Positions 8,677 to 17,841 of a DNA stretch of 64,000 nt are shown here, piece after piece. Both the position numbers and the translations under genes were made by a program. Origin of the DNA: Mameliella sp. CS4. Its GTDB lineage: Bacteria > Pseudomonadota > Alphaproteobacteria > Rhodobacterales > Rhodobacteraceae. Under the pieces are notes generated by a model that was given only the letters and a program-made list of their open reading frames with translations, was not told the origin of the DNA and ran no database searches. Each line of letters starts with the position of its first letter. Position 1 is the first letter of the stretch. Location: the NCBI RefSeq assembly GCF_019392335.1, contig NZ_JAHXRQ010000002.1:124001-188000 (forward strand), in the 5' to 3' direction.

Positions 8677-8713
8677 GGCGGCACCGGGCCGACCCAAAGC
8701 GCGAGGTGAGACG

Positions 8714-9538
8714 ATGCTGGATGCGGGACGGACGGACGAGGCCCTGCTCGAGGTCAACAACATCGAGGTGATCTACAACCACGTGATCCTCGTGCTGAAG
8801 GGCGTCAGCCTGACCGTGAACAAGGGCGGAATCACCGCGCTGCTGGGTGGCAACGGCGCCGGCAAGACCACGACACTCAAGGCGATTTCCAACCTTCTGC
8901 ATTCCGAGCGCGGCGAGGTGACCAAAGGGTCGATCATATACAAAGGCGAGAAGGTGCAGGACCTGGAGCCCGCGGCACTGGTGAAACGCGGCGTGATCCA
9001 GGTGATGGAAGGGCGCCACTGTTTCGAGCACCTGACCGTCGAGGAAAACCTGATGACCGGCGCCTATACGCGCAAGGACGGCAAGGCGGCGGTCGAGGCC
9101 GACCTTGAGATGGTCTATTCCTATTTTCCGCGTCTCAAGGAGCGCCGCCGCAGCCAGGCGGGCTATACCTCGGGCGGGGAACAGCAGATGACGGCGATCG
9201 GGCGCGCGCTGATGTCGCGGCCGGAAACGATCCTGCTGGATGAACCCAGCATGGGGCTGGCGCCGCAGCTGGTGGAGCAGATCTTCGAGATCGTGAAATC
9301 GGTGAACGAGAATGAAGGTGTGAGTTTTCTGCTGGCCGAGCAGAACACCAACGTCGCGCTGAAATACGCGCATTCCGGTTACATTCTGGAGAATGGGCGC
9401 GTTGTGATGGATGGCCCTGCCGCCGAGTTGCGGGAAAATCCCGACGTCAAGGAATTCTACCTGGGGATGTCCGACGAAGGGCGGAAATCCTTCCGCGATG
9501 TGCGCTCTTACCGGCGTCGGAAACGGTGGCTGGCCTGA
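8714..9538 (+). CDS. ABC transporter ATP-binding protein, LivF type
   Basis: 274-residue cytoplasmic ATPase. Walker A GGNGAGKTT lies near residue 45, the signature TSGGEQQMTAIGRAL near 153, Walker B ILLDEPSMGLAP near 173, and the H-loop-like LAEQNTNVAL. I chose the ATG at 8714 (GAGGTGAG at 8703-8710); a frame opening at 8597, overlapping the previous stop, adds about 39 residues of non-conserved text. Second ATPase of the transporter; it lies beyond the hairpin element after the binding-protein gene. Confidence 0.92.
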   Translation: MLDAGRTDEALLEVNNIEVIYNHVILVLKGVSLTVNKGGITALLGGNGAGKTTTLKAISNLLHSERGEVTKGSIIYKGEKVQDLEPAALVKRGVIQVMEGRHCFEHLTVEENLMTGAYTRKDGKAAVEADLEMVYSYFPRLKERRRSQAGYTSGGEQQMTAIGRALMSRPETILLDEPSMGLAPQLVEQIFEIVKSVNENEGVSFLLAEQNTNVALKYAHSGYILENGRVVMDGPAAELRENPDVKEFYLGMSDEGRKSFRDVRSYRRRKRWLA

Positions 9539-9588
9539 GCCAGGGCCATTGCGGCACCGAGAGTCGATCCATCCAGAGGAGTGATGCC

Positions 9589-10002
9589 ATGATCCGTTCT
9601 GCCCCGACCTGTATTGCGCGTGCCGGCGCCGCCGCAATGGTCTCTGCGCTGCTGGGCGCGACGCCCGTGCAGGCCAGTGACCTGGTCGTGCATGAGGTGC
9701 TGTCGGAACAACCGCTGTCGGATGCGCCGGACATGAAGGTGGTCATCAGCCGCGTGACGATCAAACCGGACGGCATGATCGAGCGCCATGCCCATCCCGG
9801 CGACATGCATGCGGTCGTGCTGCGCGGGGGGCGCATCGAAGGACCGGATGGTGCGGAACAGGTGCTAGAGGAGGGGGCGGCGATCTTTGCGTCCGCCGGG
9901 GAGGCGCATGGCCCGGCGCGCAATCTGGGCGACGGCGATATCGAACTGATGGTGACCTATGTCGTCAACGTCCTGGAACCCTTTTCCTGGCCGGTCGAGT
10001 GA
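9589..10002 (+). CDS. Exported cupin-fold protein
   Basis: 137 residues with a signal peptide of about 28 residues (ARAGAAAMVSALLGATPVQA) followed by a single cupin_2 barrel. The metal-site text is ERHAHPGDMHAVVLRG (H, H and a third H in one cluster) and a second-strand GEAHGPARN. SD AGAGGAG lies 7 nt before the ATG. It follows the second ATPase by 50 bases and may be a periplasmic accessory of the transport locus. Ligand or enzymatic activity unknown. Confidence 0.75.
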   Translation: MIRSAPTCIARAGAAAMVSALLGATPVQASDLVVHEVLSEQPLSDAPDMKVVISRVTIKPDGMIERHAHPGDMHAVVLRGGRIEGPDGAEQVLEEGAAIFASAGEAHGPARNLGDGDIELMVTYVVNVLEPFSWPVE

Positions 10003-10062
10003 CGCCATGACAAGGAACGGGGAACACCGGATCGCGCGGGACCGCGCCAGATGGCGGGGGGA

Positions 10063-10932
10063 TTACCCCCGTCCCGGTGTCGCCGTGACGCCCTGTGTCC
10101 CGTTCTGGGCGGACCGATAGCCATGTTCCGCCCGCATGTCCTCGATCCGGGCCAGCGCCTCGGCGCGCGTGTTGCGGATGTTGGGACGGAAGTCCTGGCT
10201 TTCCGCGCGCAGGCGAATGTCTGCCTCCGTTTCGGAGCCCGGTGCATAGCGCACCGTCCCCAGAGAATGTTCCAGGTTCAGCTTCTTGCCCCGGTGCGCG
10301 TATTGCACCCAAGCGGCGGGCAGGATCTGCGTGCCCTCGTAGTTGATGAGAAAGAACCACTGGTCCTGCCCCATATCCGCGATGCGGCTTTCGATATGGT
10401 CATAGAAATCGTTGACATCGCGGAAATGGTTGAAGGTGAACCAGGAGAAATCGACCTCCATGATGCGCGACTCTTCGTCGAAGGCGATACGGTGAAAGAA
10501 GTCCTGCGGCGTGTAGTTCTGATCGTGCTGAACGTGGGCGCGCCGCTTCGAGGGCATCTGACCCAGCCGGATCAGGGCGTCGGCCCGATTGGTGAACAGG
10601 TTGGGGTCAAAGGCCTCTGTCCGCGCGGCGCGTTCGATCTGGGCGGCGGTTTCCGGCGAGGCGTCAAAGCGGACAGACCCCATGGAATGCGCCAGGTTCA
10701 GCGCCCGGCCGCGGCGCGCATAGGCGACCCAGGCCGAGCTGTCGATGCGCGTGCCGTTGAGGTTGATGAGGAAGAACCACAGTTCCTCGCCCGTCTCCGC
10801 GATGCGGGCCTCTATCTGGTCGTAGAACCGGTTGACCGTGGCCGAGCTGTCGAAGTCGAAGTCGGAGAAATCGACCTCCATGATCTGGCGGACGTCGTCG
10901 AACCGGATGCGGGCATCGATATCGTCGTGCAT
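10063..10932 (-). CDS. Unknown protein made of two tandem copies of one domain
   Basis: 289 residues. Residues 7-126 and 147-266 align without gaps at a constant offset of 140; I count about 60 identities in 116 positions. Shared blocks are IMEVDFS, FYD.IE.RIA, WFFLIN..GT, AWV.YA.RG..LNL.HS.G.VR, and a C-terminal N...RA.AL segment. No signal peptide or membrane helix. The WFFLIN strand and overall size suggest a small alpha/beta domain, perhaps STAS-like, but I cannot assign it. It is divergent from the phenylacetate-CoA-ligase-like gene and convergent with the cupin gene. Confidence 0.75.
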   Translation of the reverse strand: MHDDIDARIRFDDVRQIMEVDFSDFDFDSSATVNRFYDQIEARIAETGEELWFFLINLNGTRIDSSAWVAYARRGRALNLAHSMGSVRFDASPETAAQIERAARTEAFDPNLFTNRADALIRLGQMPSKRRAHVQHDQNYTPQDFFHRIAFDEESRIMEVDFSWFTFNHFRDVNDFYDHIESRIADMGQDQWFFLINYEGTQILPAAWVQYAHRGKKLNLEHSLGTVRYAPGSETEADIRLRAESQDFRPNIRNTRAEALARIEDMRAEHGYRSAQNGTQGVTATPGRG

Positions 10933-11138
10933 CTCGGGGCCTCCTCTCCCTTTGACTGGGCGGACCCTAGGGCCAGGGACGGCGGGGCACCTTGTTCCAG
11001 ATCAATATGCCTGCCGGATCGACAGAGCCGGCGGGCGGAAGACAGGCGGGGCCGGCACGTCCGACCGGGACCGGGAATGACGGGGACGCGGGGCAGGGCC
11101 GCCTGCGCCCGTACGATGGACTTTCGAAGGAGAGCGTG

Positions 11139-12311
11139 ATGAGCACCTATTTCGACGAGCTGGAGACGCGCAGCCGCGATGCGCGCGAAGCGGCACAGCT
11201 GGAGGCGCTGAACGGACAGCTGGCCAAACAGGGCATCGACCCTCTGGAAGACCTGGGCGGCCTCAGCGCCCTGCCGGTGCTGCGCAAGGCCGATCTGGTC
11301 GCGAAACAGGCCGCGGAACCGCCCTTTGGGGGGCTGCCCGTGTCGAACCTTGCGCATGTTTTCCAAAGCCCCGGGCCGATCTACGAGCCGGGCGGGATCA
11401 GCCATGACTGGTGGCGCATGGGCCGTTTCCTGAACGCCTGCGGAATCGGGCGGGGCGACATCGTGCAGAACTGTTTCGGTTATCACCTGACGCCAGCGGG
11501 GATGATTTTCGAATCCGGCGCGCGGGCAGTGGGGGCAGCGGTGCTGCCCGCCGGGACCGGCCAGACAGAGCTGCAGGCGCGGGCCGCCCGAGACATCGGC
11601 GTGACGGCCTACGCGGGCACGCCGGATTATCTCAAGATGATCCTGGAAAAGGCCGACGAGATGGGGCTGGACCTGGGCATCACGCGGGCGGCGGTCGGGG
11701 GCGGCGCGCTCTTTCCCTCGTTGCGACAGTATTATGCGGATCGCGGTATCCAGTGCCTGCAGTGCTACGCCACGGCGGACCTGGGGAACGTTGCTTATGA
11801 AAGCCCCGAGATGGAGGGCATGATTCTCGACGAACATGTGATCGTCGAACTTGTGACGCCGGGCACCGGCGACCCGGTCCCCGAGGGCGAGGTCGGCGAG
11901 ATCGTGGTGACGACGCTGAACCCCGACTACCCGCTGATCCGCTTTGCCACCGGCGACCTGAGCGCCGTGCTGCCGGGCGAAAGCCCCTGCGGGCGGACCA
12001 ACACGCGGATCAAGGGCTGGATGGGCCGGGCCGACCAGACCACCAAGATCAAGGGCATGTTCGTGCGCCCGGAACAGGTGGCGCAACTGGTGGCCAAACA
12101 TGCCGAGATCGCGCGCGCACGCGTCGTGGCCAGCCGCGAGGGCGAGATGGACGTGATGACGGTCCGGATCGAGGCGGACGGCGGCGATGCCGCGGCCTAC
12201 GAGGGGACGGTGGCCGAGGTGCTTAAGCTGAAGGGCAAGGTCGAACTGGTGGCGCCGGGGGCGCTGCCGCGCGACGGATTGGTGATCGAGGATCAGCGCA
12301 GCTACGACTGA
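11139..12311 (+). CDS. Phenylacetate-CoA-ligase-like AMP-forming enzyme
   Basis: 390 residues starting MSTYFDELETRSRDAREAAQ, with AAGGAGA at good distance. It has the PaaK-family layout: a short N-terminal segment, a nucleotide-binding region with FQSPGPIYEPGG in place of the usual Ser/Thr/Gly-rich P-loop, LQCYATADLGNVAYE as the A5-like motif, RFATGDLSAV as the ATP-ribose Asp motif, and RADQTTKIKGMFVRPEQ as the hinge. The P-loop is degenerate, though many short PaaK homologues in this setting look similar. With the synthetase at 721 it flanks the transporter, suggesting CoA activation of an imported acid. Confidence 0.85.
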   Translation: MSTYFDELETRSRDAREAAQLEALNGQLAKQGIDPLEDLGGLSALPVLRKADLVAKQAAEPPFGGLPVSNLAHVFQSPGPIYEPGGISHDWWRMGRFLNACGIGRGDIVQNCFGYHLTPAGMIFESGARAVGAAVLPAGTGQTELQARAARDIGVTAYAGTPDYLKMILEKADEMGLDLGITRAAVGGGALFPSLRQYYADRGIQCLQCYATADLGNVAYESPEMEGMILDEHVIVELVTPGTGDPVPEGEVGEIVVTTLNPDYPLIRFATGDLSAVLPGESPCGRTNTRIKGWMGRADQTTKIKGMFVRPEQVAQLVAKHAEIARARVVASREGEMDVMTVRIEADGGDAAAYEGTVAEVLKLKGKVELVAPGALPRDGLVIEDQRSYD

Positions 12312-12528
12312 GTGCGGGCGGGGCCCCCTTCGGGCCTCCTTCGAGGCCATCGGAATTATCGGAGCAGGGCCGCGCCGCGTCGGCCTGTTTCCGCAGGGCT
12401 GCGGCATGTCAGAAGCGGGACTGGGACGTTTTGGGCGAAAGGCCGCCCATTTTCCCCGGTCGTGACGCTTGTCCTGTGGCGGGCAGGCGGTAGGCTTGGC
12501 TGGAAACAGACGACCGGGAGGACCTCTC

Positions 12529-14217
12529 ATGCGGATATTCGCCCTTGCCCTGGCGGGCGCGATTCTGGGCGCGACGGGCGCGCAGGCAACCGGCGACGCG
12601 CTGGTGATCGGCAACAGCCGCTACACCGCCGTCCAGACGCTGTTCGGTGCCCAACGCGTCACCGTGGCGGCCGACGCCCTGCGCGACAAGGGGTTCGACG
12701 TGTCGATGACGCAGGACGCGGATGCCGCCGGAATGCGCCGCGCCTTTGCCAAGTTCGCCGCGAAGCTGGACGATGACGGCGGGCCGGTGGTGATCCTGCT
12801 CTCGGGGGCTTTCGTACATGGGGTCGGGGGCAGCTACCTTGTTCCGGTCACAGGGTCCGGGCAGATCGACGAGGCCGAGGTGCTGGTCCAGGGCTTTCCG
12901 CTGGACGCGGCGCTGTCGATCCTGTCGGCCTACCAGGGCCGGGCCTTTCTGGTTCTGGGGGAGACACCGACCGATCCCGATCTGGGCCTGTTCCTGTCCG
13001 AGGGATTGGGCGAGCTGGATATCCCGCAGGGGGTGACGGTGATTCGCGGACCTGCGGTGGATGTCGCGCGCTATGCGGCGCGCGACATGGCCCGAACCGG
13101 ACGGTTCGTGCTGCGCGCAGCGCTGGATTATGAGCTGGAGGTCGAGGGCTACGCCCCCCATACGCAGGTGATCGTGCGGGCCGAGGACGTGACTGGCCCC
13201 CCTGAGCCGTCAGAGCCGTCGCGCCCCGACCCTGCGGCCTTTACGCGGGCGGCGGATGACGCGGCCTGGCGGCTGGCACAAGAAGCCGATTCGCCTGATG
13301 GTTACCGCGCTTACCTGGACGGGTTTCCGGGCGGGACGCATGCCAATGCCGCGCGGCAGCGGCTGAATGCGCTGAATTCAGAGCCTTTCTACCAAGAGCG
13401 GCGGGCGGAAGACGCGTTGGAACTGACCCGAGAGCAGCGGCGCGGCATCCAGAGGGCACTGTCGATCCTGGGGTATGACACGCGCGGCATCGACGGGATC
13501 TTTGGCGATGGGACGCGGGGGGCGATCCGACGCTGGCAGGAGGAGTCCGGCTTGCGCGTGACCAGTTATCTCAGCCGTGACCAGATCGTGCGCCTGCAGG
13601 ACCAATCGGCCCGGCGGGCGGCAGAACTGGAACGCGAAGCGGAACGGCAGCGGCTGGAGCGGGAACGCGAAGAGCGGGCCTTCTGGCGGCAGGTCGAACG
13701 GCGGGGCGAGGAAGCCGGGTTCCGCGATTACTTGAAGAAATATCCCGAAGGTCTGTTCGCCGATCAGGCCCGCCGCGTGCTGCAGGAAATCGACGATCGC
13801 CGCGCCGAACAAGCCGCCGGTCAGGACCGGCGCGACTGGGCCAAGGCGGCACAGACCAACACCACGGGCGCGTATCGGACCTATTTGAAGGACTGGCCCA
13901 ACGGCGCCTTCCGTGCCGAGGCCCAGCAGCGAATCGCCCTGCTGGAGCATGACGCCTCAAAGGTGCGCGACGCGGTGGCCGCACGGCAGGAAGAACAGGC
14001 GATGAACCTGAACTTCGTGGCCCGCCAGCTGGCCGAACGGAGGCTGGAACAACTGGGTCTGAAGCCGGGCAAGGTGGATGGCCGATTCGACGAGAACACC
14101 CGGGCAGCCCTGCGCCGCTACCAGGATTCGCGCGGGCTGCGCGTTTCGGGCTATCTCGACGATCAGACGGTGGTGCGGCTTTTGGCAGATGGAATTATCG
14201 GGCTGGATCGGGATTGA
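12529..14217 (+). CDS. Exported caspase-fold protein without catalytic dyad, with two peptidoglycan-binding domains
   Basis: 562 residues with signal peptide MRIFALALAGAILGATGAQA. Residues 24-107 have the bacterial caspase (peptidase C14) p20 outline: ALVIGNSRY, a ADALRDKGFDVSM block and a ILLSGAFVHGVGGSYLVPV strand. The YSGHG catalytic His is replaced by LSGAF, and no DxCR-type cysteine segment follows (VLGETPTDPDL instead). Residues near 258-283, 396-418 and 447-468 repeat a YxxYLxxxPxGxxxxxAxxRL unit. Peptidoglycan-binding domains lie near 298-348 and 492-555, with an Arg/Glu coiled coil around 360-392. SD GGGAGGA precedes the ATG by 6 nt. Probably an envelope scaffold, not a protease. Confidence 0.8.
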   Translation: MRIFALALAGAILGATGAQATGDALVIGNSRYTAVQTLFGAQRVTVAADALRDKGFDVSMTQDADAAGMRRAFAKFAAKLDDDGGPVVILLSGAFVHGVGGSYLVPVTGSGQIDEAEVLVQGFPLDAALSILSAYQGRAFLVLGETPTDPDLGLFLSEGLGELDIPQGVTVIRGPAVDVARYAARDMARTGRFVLRAALDYELEVEGYAPHTQVIVRAEDVTGPPEPSEPSRPDPAAFTRAADDAAWRLAQEADSPDGYRAYLDGFPGGTHANAARQRLNALNSEPFYQERRAEDALELTREQRRGIQRALSILGYDTRGIDGIFGDGTRGAIRRWQEESGLRVTSYLSRDQIVRLQDQSARRAAELEREAERQRLEREREERAFWRQVERRGEEAGFRDYLKKYPEGLFADQARRVLQEIDDRRAEQAAGQDRRDWAKAAQTNTTGAYRTYLKDWPNGAFRAEAQQRIALLEHDASKVRDAVAARQEEQAMNLNFVARQLAERRLEQLGLKPGKVDGRFDENTRAALRRYQDSRGLRVSGYLDDQTVVRLLADGIIGLDRD

Positions 14218-14251
14218 CCCGGTCTGGCGACTGGGTGGGGCGACCGCCCAA

Positions 14252-14287
14252 AGAAAAACCCCCGCGGCGGCTGCCGGCGGGGGTTAT
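14252..14287 (-). terminator. Rho-independent terminator of rpmJ
   Basis: Read on the minus strand, AACCCCCGC pairs with GCGGGGGTT around a GC-rich loop and is followed by TTTTTC TTT. It lies 26-61 nt downstream of the rpmJ stop. The structure is near-symmetrical, so it may also stop readthrough from the caspase-fold gene on the plus strand. Confidence 0.85.
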
Positions 14288-14312
14288 TCAGATCTGGCAC
14301 AAAGCCGGGGTA

Positions 14313-14438
14313 TCAGCCCTGGCGTGCCTTGAATCTGCGCTGCGTCTTGTTGATGACGTAGACGCGGCCCTTACGGCGCACAACGCGGCAGTCGCGGTGG
14401 CGCTTCTTGAGCGAGCGGAGCGAGTTTGCGACCTTCAT
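14313..14438 (-). CDS. rpmJ: 50S ribosomal protein L36
   Basis: 41 residues, [20 protein letters not shown] onward, ending [11 protein letters not shown]. This is the slightly longer L36 type with a single Cys, lacking the CxxC zinc ribbon of the 38-residue form. The start is the ATG at 14436-14438 with an AGGAGA-type SD; the upstream in-frame extension is not conserved-looking. It stands alone downstream of tRNA-Val on the same strand and has its own terminator. Confidence 0.95.
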   Translation of the reverse strand: MKVANSLRSLKKRHRDCRVVRRKGRVYVINKTQRRFKARQG

Positions 14439-14537
14439 GGTCTTCTCCTGTCGTCGCGGCGCGCGAGCGCCATTGGTTGCGGCCAATACCCGACTCACCG
14501 AGAGGCATGCCTCCCGGGGTGCCGGGCGATGAATTCA

Positions 14538-14612
14538 TGGTGGGCGATACTGGGATTGAACCAGTGACCCCTTCGATGTCAACGAAGTGCTCTACCGCTG
14601 AGCTAACCGCCC
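14538..14612 (-). tRNA. tRNA-Val (anticodon GAC)
   Basis: 75 nt including an encoded CCA. The acceptor stem GGGCGGT pairs with ATCGCCC (one G-U), the D arm is GCTC..GAGC, the anticodon stem CTTCG/CGAAG closes a TTGACAT loop with GAC at the anticodon position, and the T arm is ACTGG TTCAATC CCAGT. All stems are intact. It reads valine GUC/GUU codons. Confidence 0.97.
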
Positions 14613-14762
14613 TATATGACCCTTGCACATCCCCGTCCACTTCTTTCGAAGTGCCCGGTGATGCGCGCCGGTGGAGGGTCTATAAATGGCTTCTTTGCGG
14701 GGATCAAGGGCTTTTGGAGGGTGGAATTTTCGGTCTATTCTCCTCCCTGAAAAGGAGAGCGG

Positions 14763-15626
14763 ATGCCTGAAACTTCGTACCACCTGCACATGCCCGAGAC
14801 ACCCGCGTCACGCGTGGTTTTCGCCTCTCCGCATTCGGGCCGGGACTATCCCGACAGCTTTCTGCGCACCACGATTCTGGACAATCACAGCATTCGGACC
14901 TCCGAAGATGCCTATGTTGACCGGCTTTTCGATTGTGCGCCGGAATTCGGGGCGCCTTTGCTGCGGGCCGGGGCACCACGGGCCTACATCGATCTGAACC
15001 GCGCAGCGGACGAGCTGGACCCGGCGCTGATCGAGGGGCTGCGCCGCGGCGGGCACAATCCGCGGGTGGCCAGCGGGCTGGGCGTCGTGCCCCGTGTGGT
15101 GGCGAATGGGCGGGCGATCTATCGCGGCAAGCTGACGCGGGCAGAGGCGGACAGGCGAATCGCCAGCATCTGGCAGCCCTACCACGACAAGCTGCACGCC
15201 TTGCTGCAGGCTGCGCGGGGGCGCTTTGGCGAGGCGGTGCTGATCGACTGCCATTCGATGCCGCACGAGGCGCTGGATGGTGCTGCCCGTCACGGCGGAC
15301 GGCGGCCCGAGGTGGTGATTGGCGACCGCTTCGGCGCCTCGGCCCGTCCCGAGATCGTCGAGCGGGTCGAGGCGGCCTTTGCCGCCGCTGGTTTTGTCGT
15401 CGCGCGCAACGCGCCTTTTGCCGGGGCCTATACGACGCAGGCCTATGGCCGCCCGTCGCGTGGCCAGCATGCGGTGCAGGTGGAAATCGACCGGGCGCTT
15501 TACATGGATGAGGCCAGGATTCTGCCGAACGCGGATTTTGACTCTGTCCGGCGCCGGTTGCGCGATGTGGTGGCGGAACTGGCCACGCTGGGCAGCGAAG
15601 ATCAGCAGCAACTGGCGGCGGAATAG
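14763..15626 (+). CDS. N-formylglutamate amidohydrolase family protein
   Basis: 287 residues. Family marks are VVFASPHSGRDYP near residues 18-30, SEDAYVDRLFD near 46, AYIDLNRAADELDP near 73, and LIDCHSMPHEA near 158-168, which supply the likely zinc and catalytic His/Asp/Glu residues. SD AAGGAGA precedes the ATG. It is divergent from the tRNA/rpmJ pair and convergent with lpxK. Enzymes of this fold hydrolyse N-formylglutamate in histidine degradation, but no hut genes are nearby, so the physiological substrate is uncertain. Confidence 0.87.
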   Translation: MPETSYHLHMPETPASRVVFASPHSGRDYPDSFLRTTILDNHSIRTSEDAYVDRLFDCAPEFGAPLLRAGAPRAYIDLNRAADELDPALIEGLRRGGHNPRVASGLGVVPRVVANGRAIYRGKLTRAEADRRIASIWQPYHDKLHALLQAARGRFGEAVLIDCHSMPHEALDGAARHGGRRPEVVIGDRFGASARPEIVERVEAAFAAAGFVVARNAPFAGAYTTQAYGRPSRGQHAVQVEIDRALYMDEARILPNADFDSVRRRLRDVVAELATLGSEDQQQLAAE

Positions 15627-15630
15627 TCTC

Positions 15631-16632
15631 TCAGCCCTGTCGGTCGAACAGCTGGTCCAGCGCGGCCTCCAGCGGCGCGGGATCGTGGATTTCAAGCCGG
15701 ACAGGCAGGGTCAGCACCTCGCGCCGCAACTCCGGCGGCAGGCGCACCGCGTCCTTTTCGGTCGTCACCAGTTGTGCGCCCAGCAGCTGCGCCTCGCGTA
15801 TCAGCCGGGTGACAAGGGCCTTGGTGAAGGGCTGGTGATCCTCCAGCGCCTCGGCACGGCGGATTTCGGCACCAAGCCCGCGCAGGGTGGCAAAGAACTT
15901 TTCCGGGTGACCGATGCCGGCAAAGGCGAGGGTCGGCAGGCCTTCCCAGTCCATGCCGGTCTGAAGGGGGGCAAGATGCCCGCTCAGATGCGGCAAGGAG
16001 ATCCGCGTGCTCCAGGCCCCGGCAAAGCGTTTCTGCGCCGCGTCCGGTCCGATCGACAGCAGCAGGTCGCCCCGTGCCAGACCGGCCGCCAGCGGTTCGC
16101 GCAGCGGCCCGGCGGGCAGGCAGCGGGCATTGCCGAACCCGGCGACCGCGTCGACACAGATGACGGTCAGATCCTTGGCCACGTCCGGGTTCTGCAATCC
16201 GTCGTCCAGCACGATCACATCGGCGCCCGCCGCCTCGGCCTCGCGGGCGCCCGCCGCCCGATCACGCGAGACCCAGGTGGGGCAGAAGGCAGCAATCAGC
16301 AGCGGTTCGTCCCCGGTCAGGTCGGCGGTGTGGCGGCTGGGATCGACCTGCTCCGGGCCGGTCAGGCGCCCGCCGTACCCGCGCGAGACGACATGCGGGA
16401 CCAGGCCGCGCCCGATCAGGCGCTGGACCAGGGCGATGACGGTCGGCGTCTTGCCGGTGCCGCCCGCGTTGACGTTGCCGACACAGATCACGGGAATGCC
16501 GGGGCGTACCTTTGGCGGGTGGGCCACGCGGCGGGCCGTGGCCCGTGCCGTCAGTGCCGCCAGTGGTGCCAGCAGGCGGGCCTGCCAGGCGGGCCTGTCG
16601 GGCGGGGTTTGCCAGAAACCGGGCGGGCGCAT
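15631..16632 (-). CDS. lpxK: Tetraacyldisaccharide 4'-kinase
   Basis: 333 residues. It phosphorylates the 4' position of the lipid A disaccharide at the inner membrane. The Walker A-like [18 protein letters not shown] lies near residues 49-66, with the family text [30 protein letters not shown] (catalytic Asp region) and [12 protein letters not shown] near the C-terminus. The N-terminus [20 protein letters not shown] is the usual membrane-proximal segment. The start codon shares one base with the waaA stop (TGATG), so the two are translationally coupled. Confidence 0.95.
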   Translation of the reverse strand: MRPPGFWQTPPDRPAWQARLLAPLAALTARATARRVAHPPKVRPGIPVICVGNVNAGGTGKTPTVIALVQRLIGRGLVPHVVSRGYGGRLTGPEQVDPSRHTADLTGDEPLLIAAFCPTWVSRDRAAGAREAEAAGADVIVLDDGLQNPDVAKDLTVICVDAVAGFGNARCLPAGPLREPLAAGLARGDLLLSIGPDAAQKRFAGAWSTRISLPHLSGHLAPLQTGMDWEGLPTLAFAGIGHPEKFFATLRGLGAEIRRAEALEDHQPFTKALVTRLIREAQLLGAQLVTTEKDAVRLPPELRREVLTLPVRLEIHDPAPLEAALDQLFDRQG

Positions 16633-17837
16633 CAGGTCTTGGCCCTCTCGTCCAGCGTGTCGCAGATCTCGGACAGCACCCGGTCGACCAGCCGCGCACT
16701 GGACGAGATCACGTCCCAGCCCGCATGGGCCATGGCCGCCGCCTGGTCCGGAGCCACGAGATGAGACACTGCGGTCCCCAGCGAATCGCCATCGCGCACG
16801 ATGCGCGCGGCCCCGGCGCTGACCAGCCGCGAGTAGGCGCCCAGGTGCGCCCCCACGTTGGGGCCATAGAGCACCGCCGCGCCAAGCGCAGCCGCCTCGA
16901 AGGGGTCCTCTCCGACACCGCCCGTGGTCAGGGACCCCCCCAGGAAGGCCAGCGGCGCCAGCCGATACCACAGGCCAAGCTCATCCGGCCCCCCTGCCAG
17001 CAGGACCTGGGTGTTCTCGTCCGGCATGTCGCCGTTTTCCCAGTCGCAGACCCGCATCTGGTCGCGGCGCAGCATGGCGGCGATCCTGTCCGCGTCGGCA
17101 GGATCCGCCGGGGCCAGGATCAACAACAACCGATGGGCCAGGCGGCTGGCCTGACGATGCGCCATCAGCACATCGCGCGCCTCGTCCGGGCGGACGCGTG
17201 CGGCCAGCCAGATGGGGCGCCCGGCAAGCAGGCTGGCAATTTCCTCGTGCAGCCCGTCGGAACAGTCCAACGGTGCCTCGGTGTCCAGAAAGGGCGTGGC
17301 GTCATGCACGCGGCTGCTTTCGAGGCCCAGGCGGCGCAGGCGGCGGCTGGCCTCCTGGCCGGTGGTGTAGAGGCTGTCGAACAGCGCCAGAACCGCCGGA
17401 GAGGGATCGGGCAGCCAGCGCGGCGCTTCTGCTGGAAAGGGCGCATCGGCAAGGTCCAGCGCGATCATGTGGCTGCCGCTTTCCGCAAGGGCCGACAGCA
17501 GGCCGGGGCGCAATGCCTGCCCGGTCCAGAGTGTCACGTCCGGGCGCAATTGGCGCAGGCGGCGCAGGTCGTCACCTGCCATGTCGCGGGGCATGGGCAC
17601 GGTCGTCAGGCCGGGACGCGACGGGATCCGGCCGCTGAGCCAAACGGTGATTTCCGGACGCTGCGCCGTCAGCCGTGCGGCAAGGCTGGCCAGGGCACGC
17701 CCGGTTTCGCGGTCTTCGGCAAAACCCCAGACCAGCGGGCCGGAGGGGCGCGCAGGCCAATTCGGGGCCTCGCCCGAGGCAGAGGCGCTGCGCGCATAGG
17801 CCAGGTAGGCCGAGAGGCTCAGCGCGCGGCGCGTCAT
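16632..17837 (-). CDS. waaA: 3-deoxy-D-manno-octulosonic acid (Kdo) transferase
   Basis: 401 residues of glycosyltransferase family 30. It adds Kdo to lipid IVA. Visible marks are [14 protein letters not shown] early, the N-domain [30 protein letters not shown] mid-protein and [20 protein letters not shown] near residue 320, the nucleotide-sugar site of the C-domain. Starts [19 protein letters not shown]. It lies 4 bases after the DUF4170 stop and overlaps lpxK by one base, forming an envelope-lipid operon. Confidence 0.93.
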   Translation of the reverse strand: MTRRALSLSAYLAYARSASASGEAPNWPARPSGPLVWGFAEDRETGRALASLAARLTAQRPEITVWLSGRIPSRPGLTTVPMPRDMAGDDLRRLRQLRPDVTLWTGQALRPGLLSALAESGSHMIALDLADAPFPAEAPRWLPDPSPAVLALFDSLYTTGQEASRRLRRLGLESSRVHDATPFLDTEAPLDCSDGLHEEIASLLAGRPIWLAARVRPDEARDVLMAHRQASRLAHRLLLILAPADPADADRIAAMLRRDQMRVCDWENGDMPDENTQVLLAGGPDELGLWYRLAPLAFLGGSLTTGGVGEDPFEAAALGAAVLYGPNVGAHLGAYSRLVSAGAARIVRDGDSLGTAVSHLVAPDQAAAMAHAGWDVISSSARLVDRVLSEICDTLDERAKT

Positions 17838-17841
17838 GGGA

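Noticed and set aside
6309..8684. Antisense frame of about 790 codons across the permease and binding-protein genes
   Set aside because: Shadow of the two transporter genes; low-complexity His/Asp/Gln-rich translation and it crosses their intergenic region with no start signal.
10052..10070. GGGGG-ATTA-CCCCC hairpin as a terminator of the duplicated-domain gene
   Set aside because: It overlaps the stop codon, has a 5-bp stem and no T-run; too weak to call.
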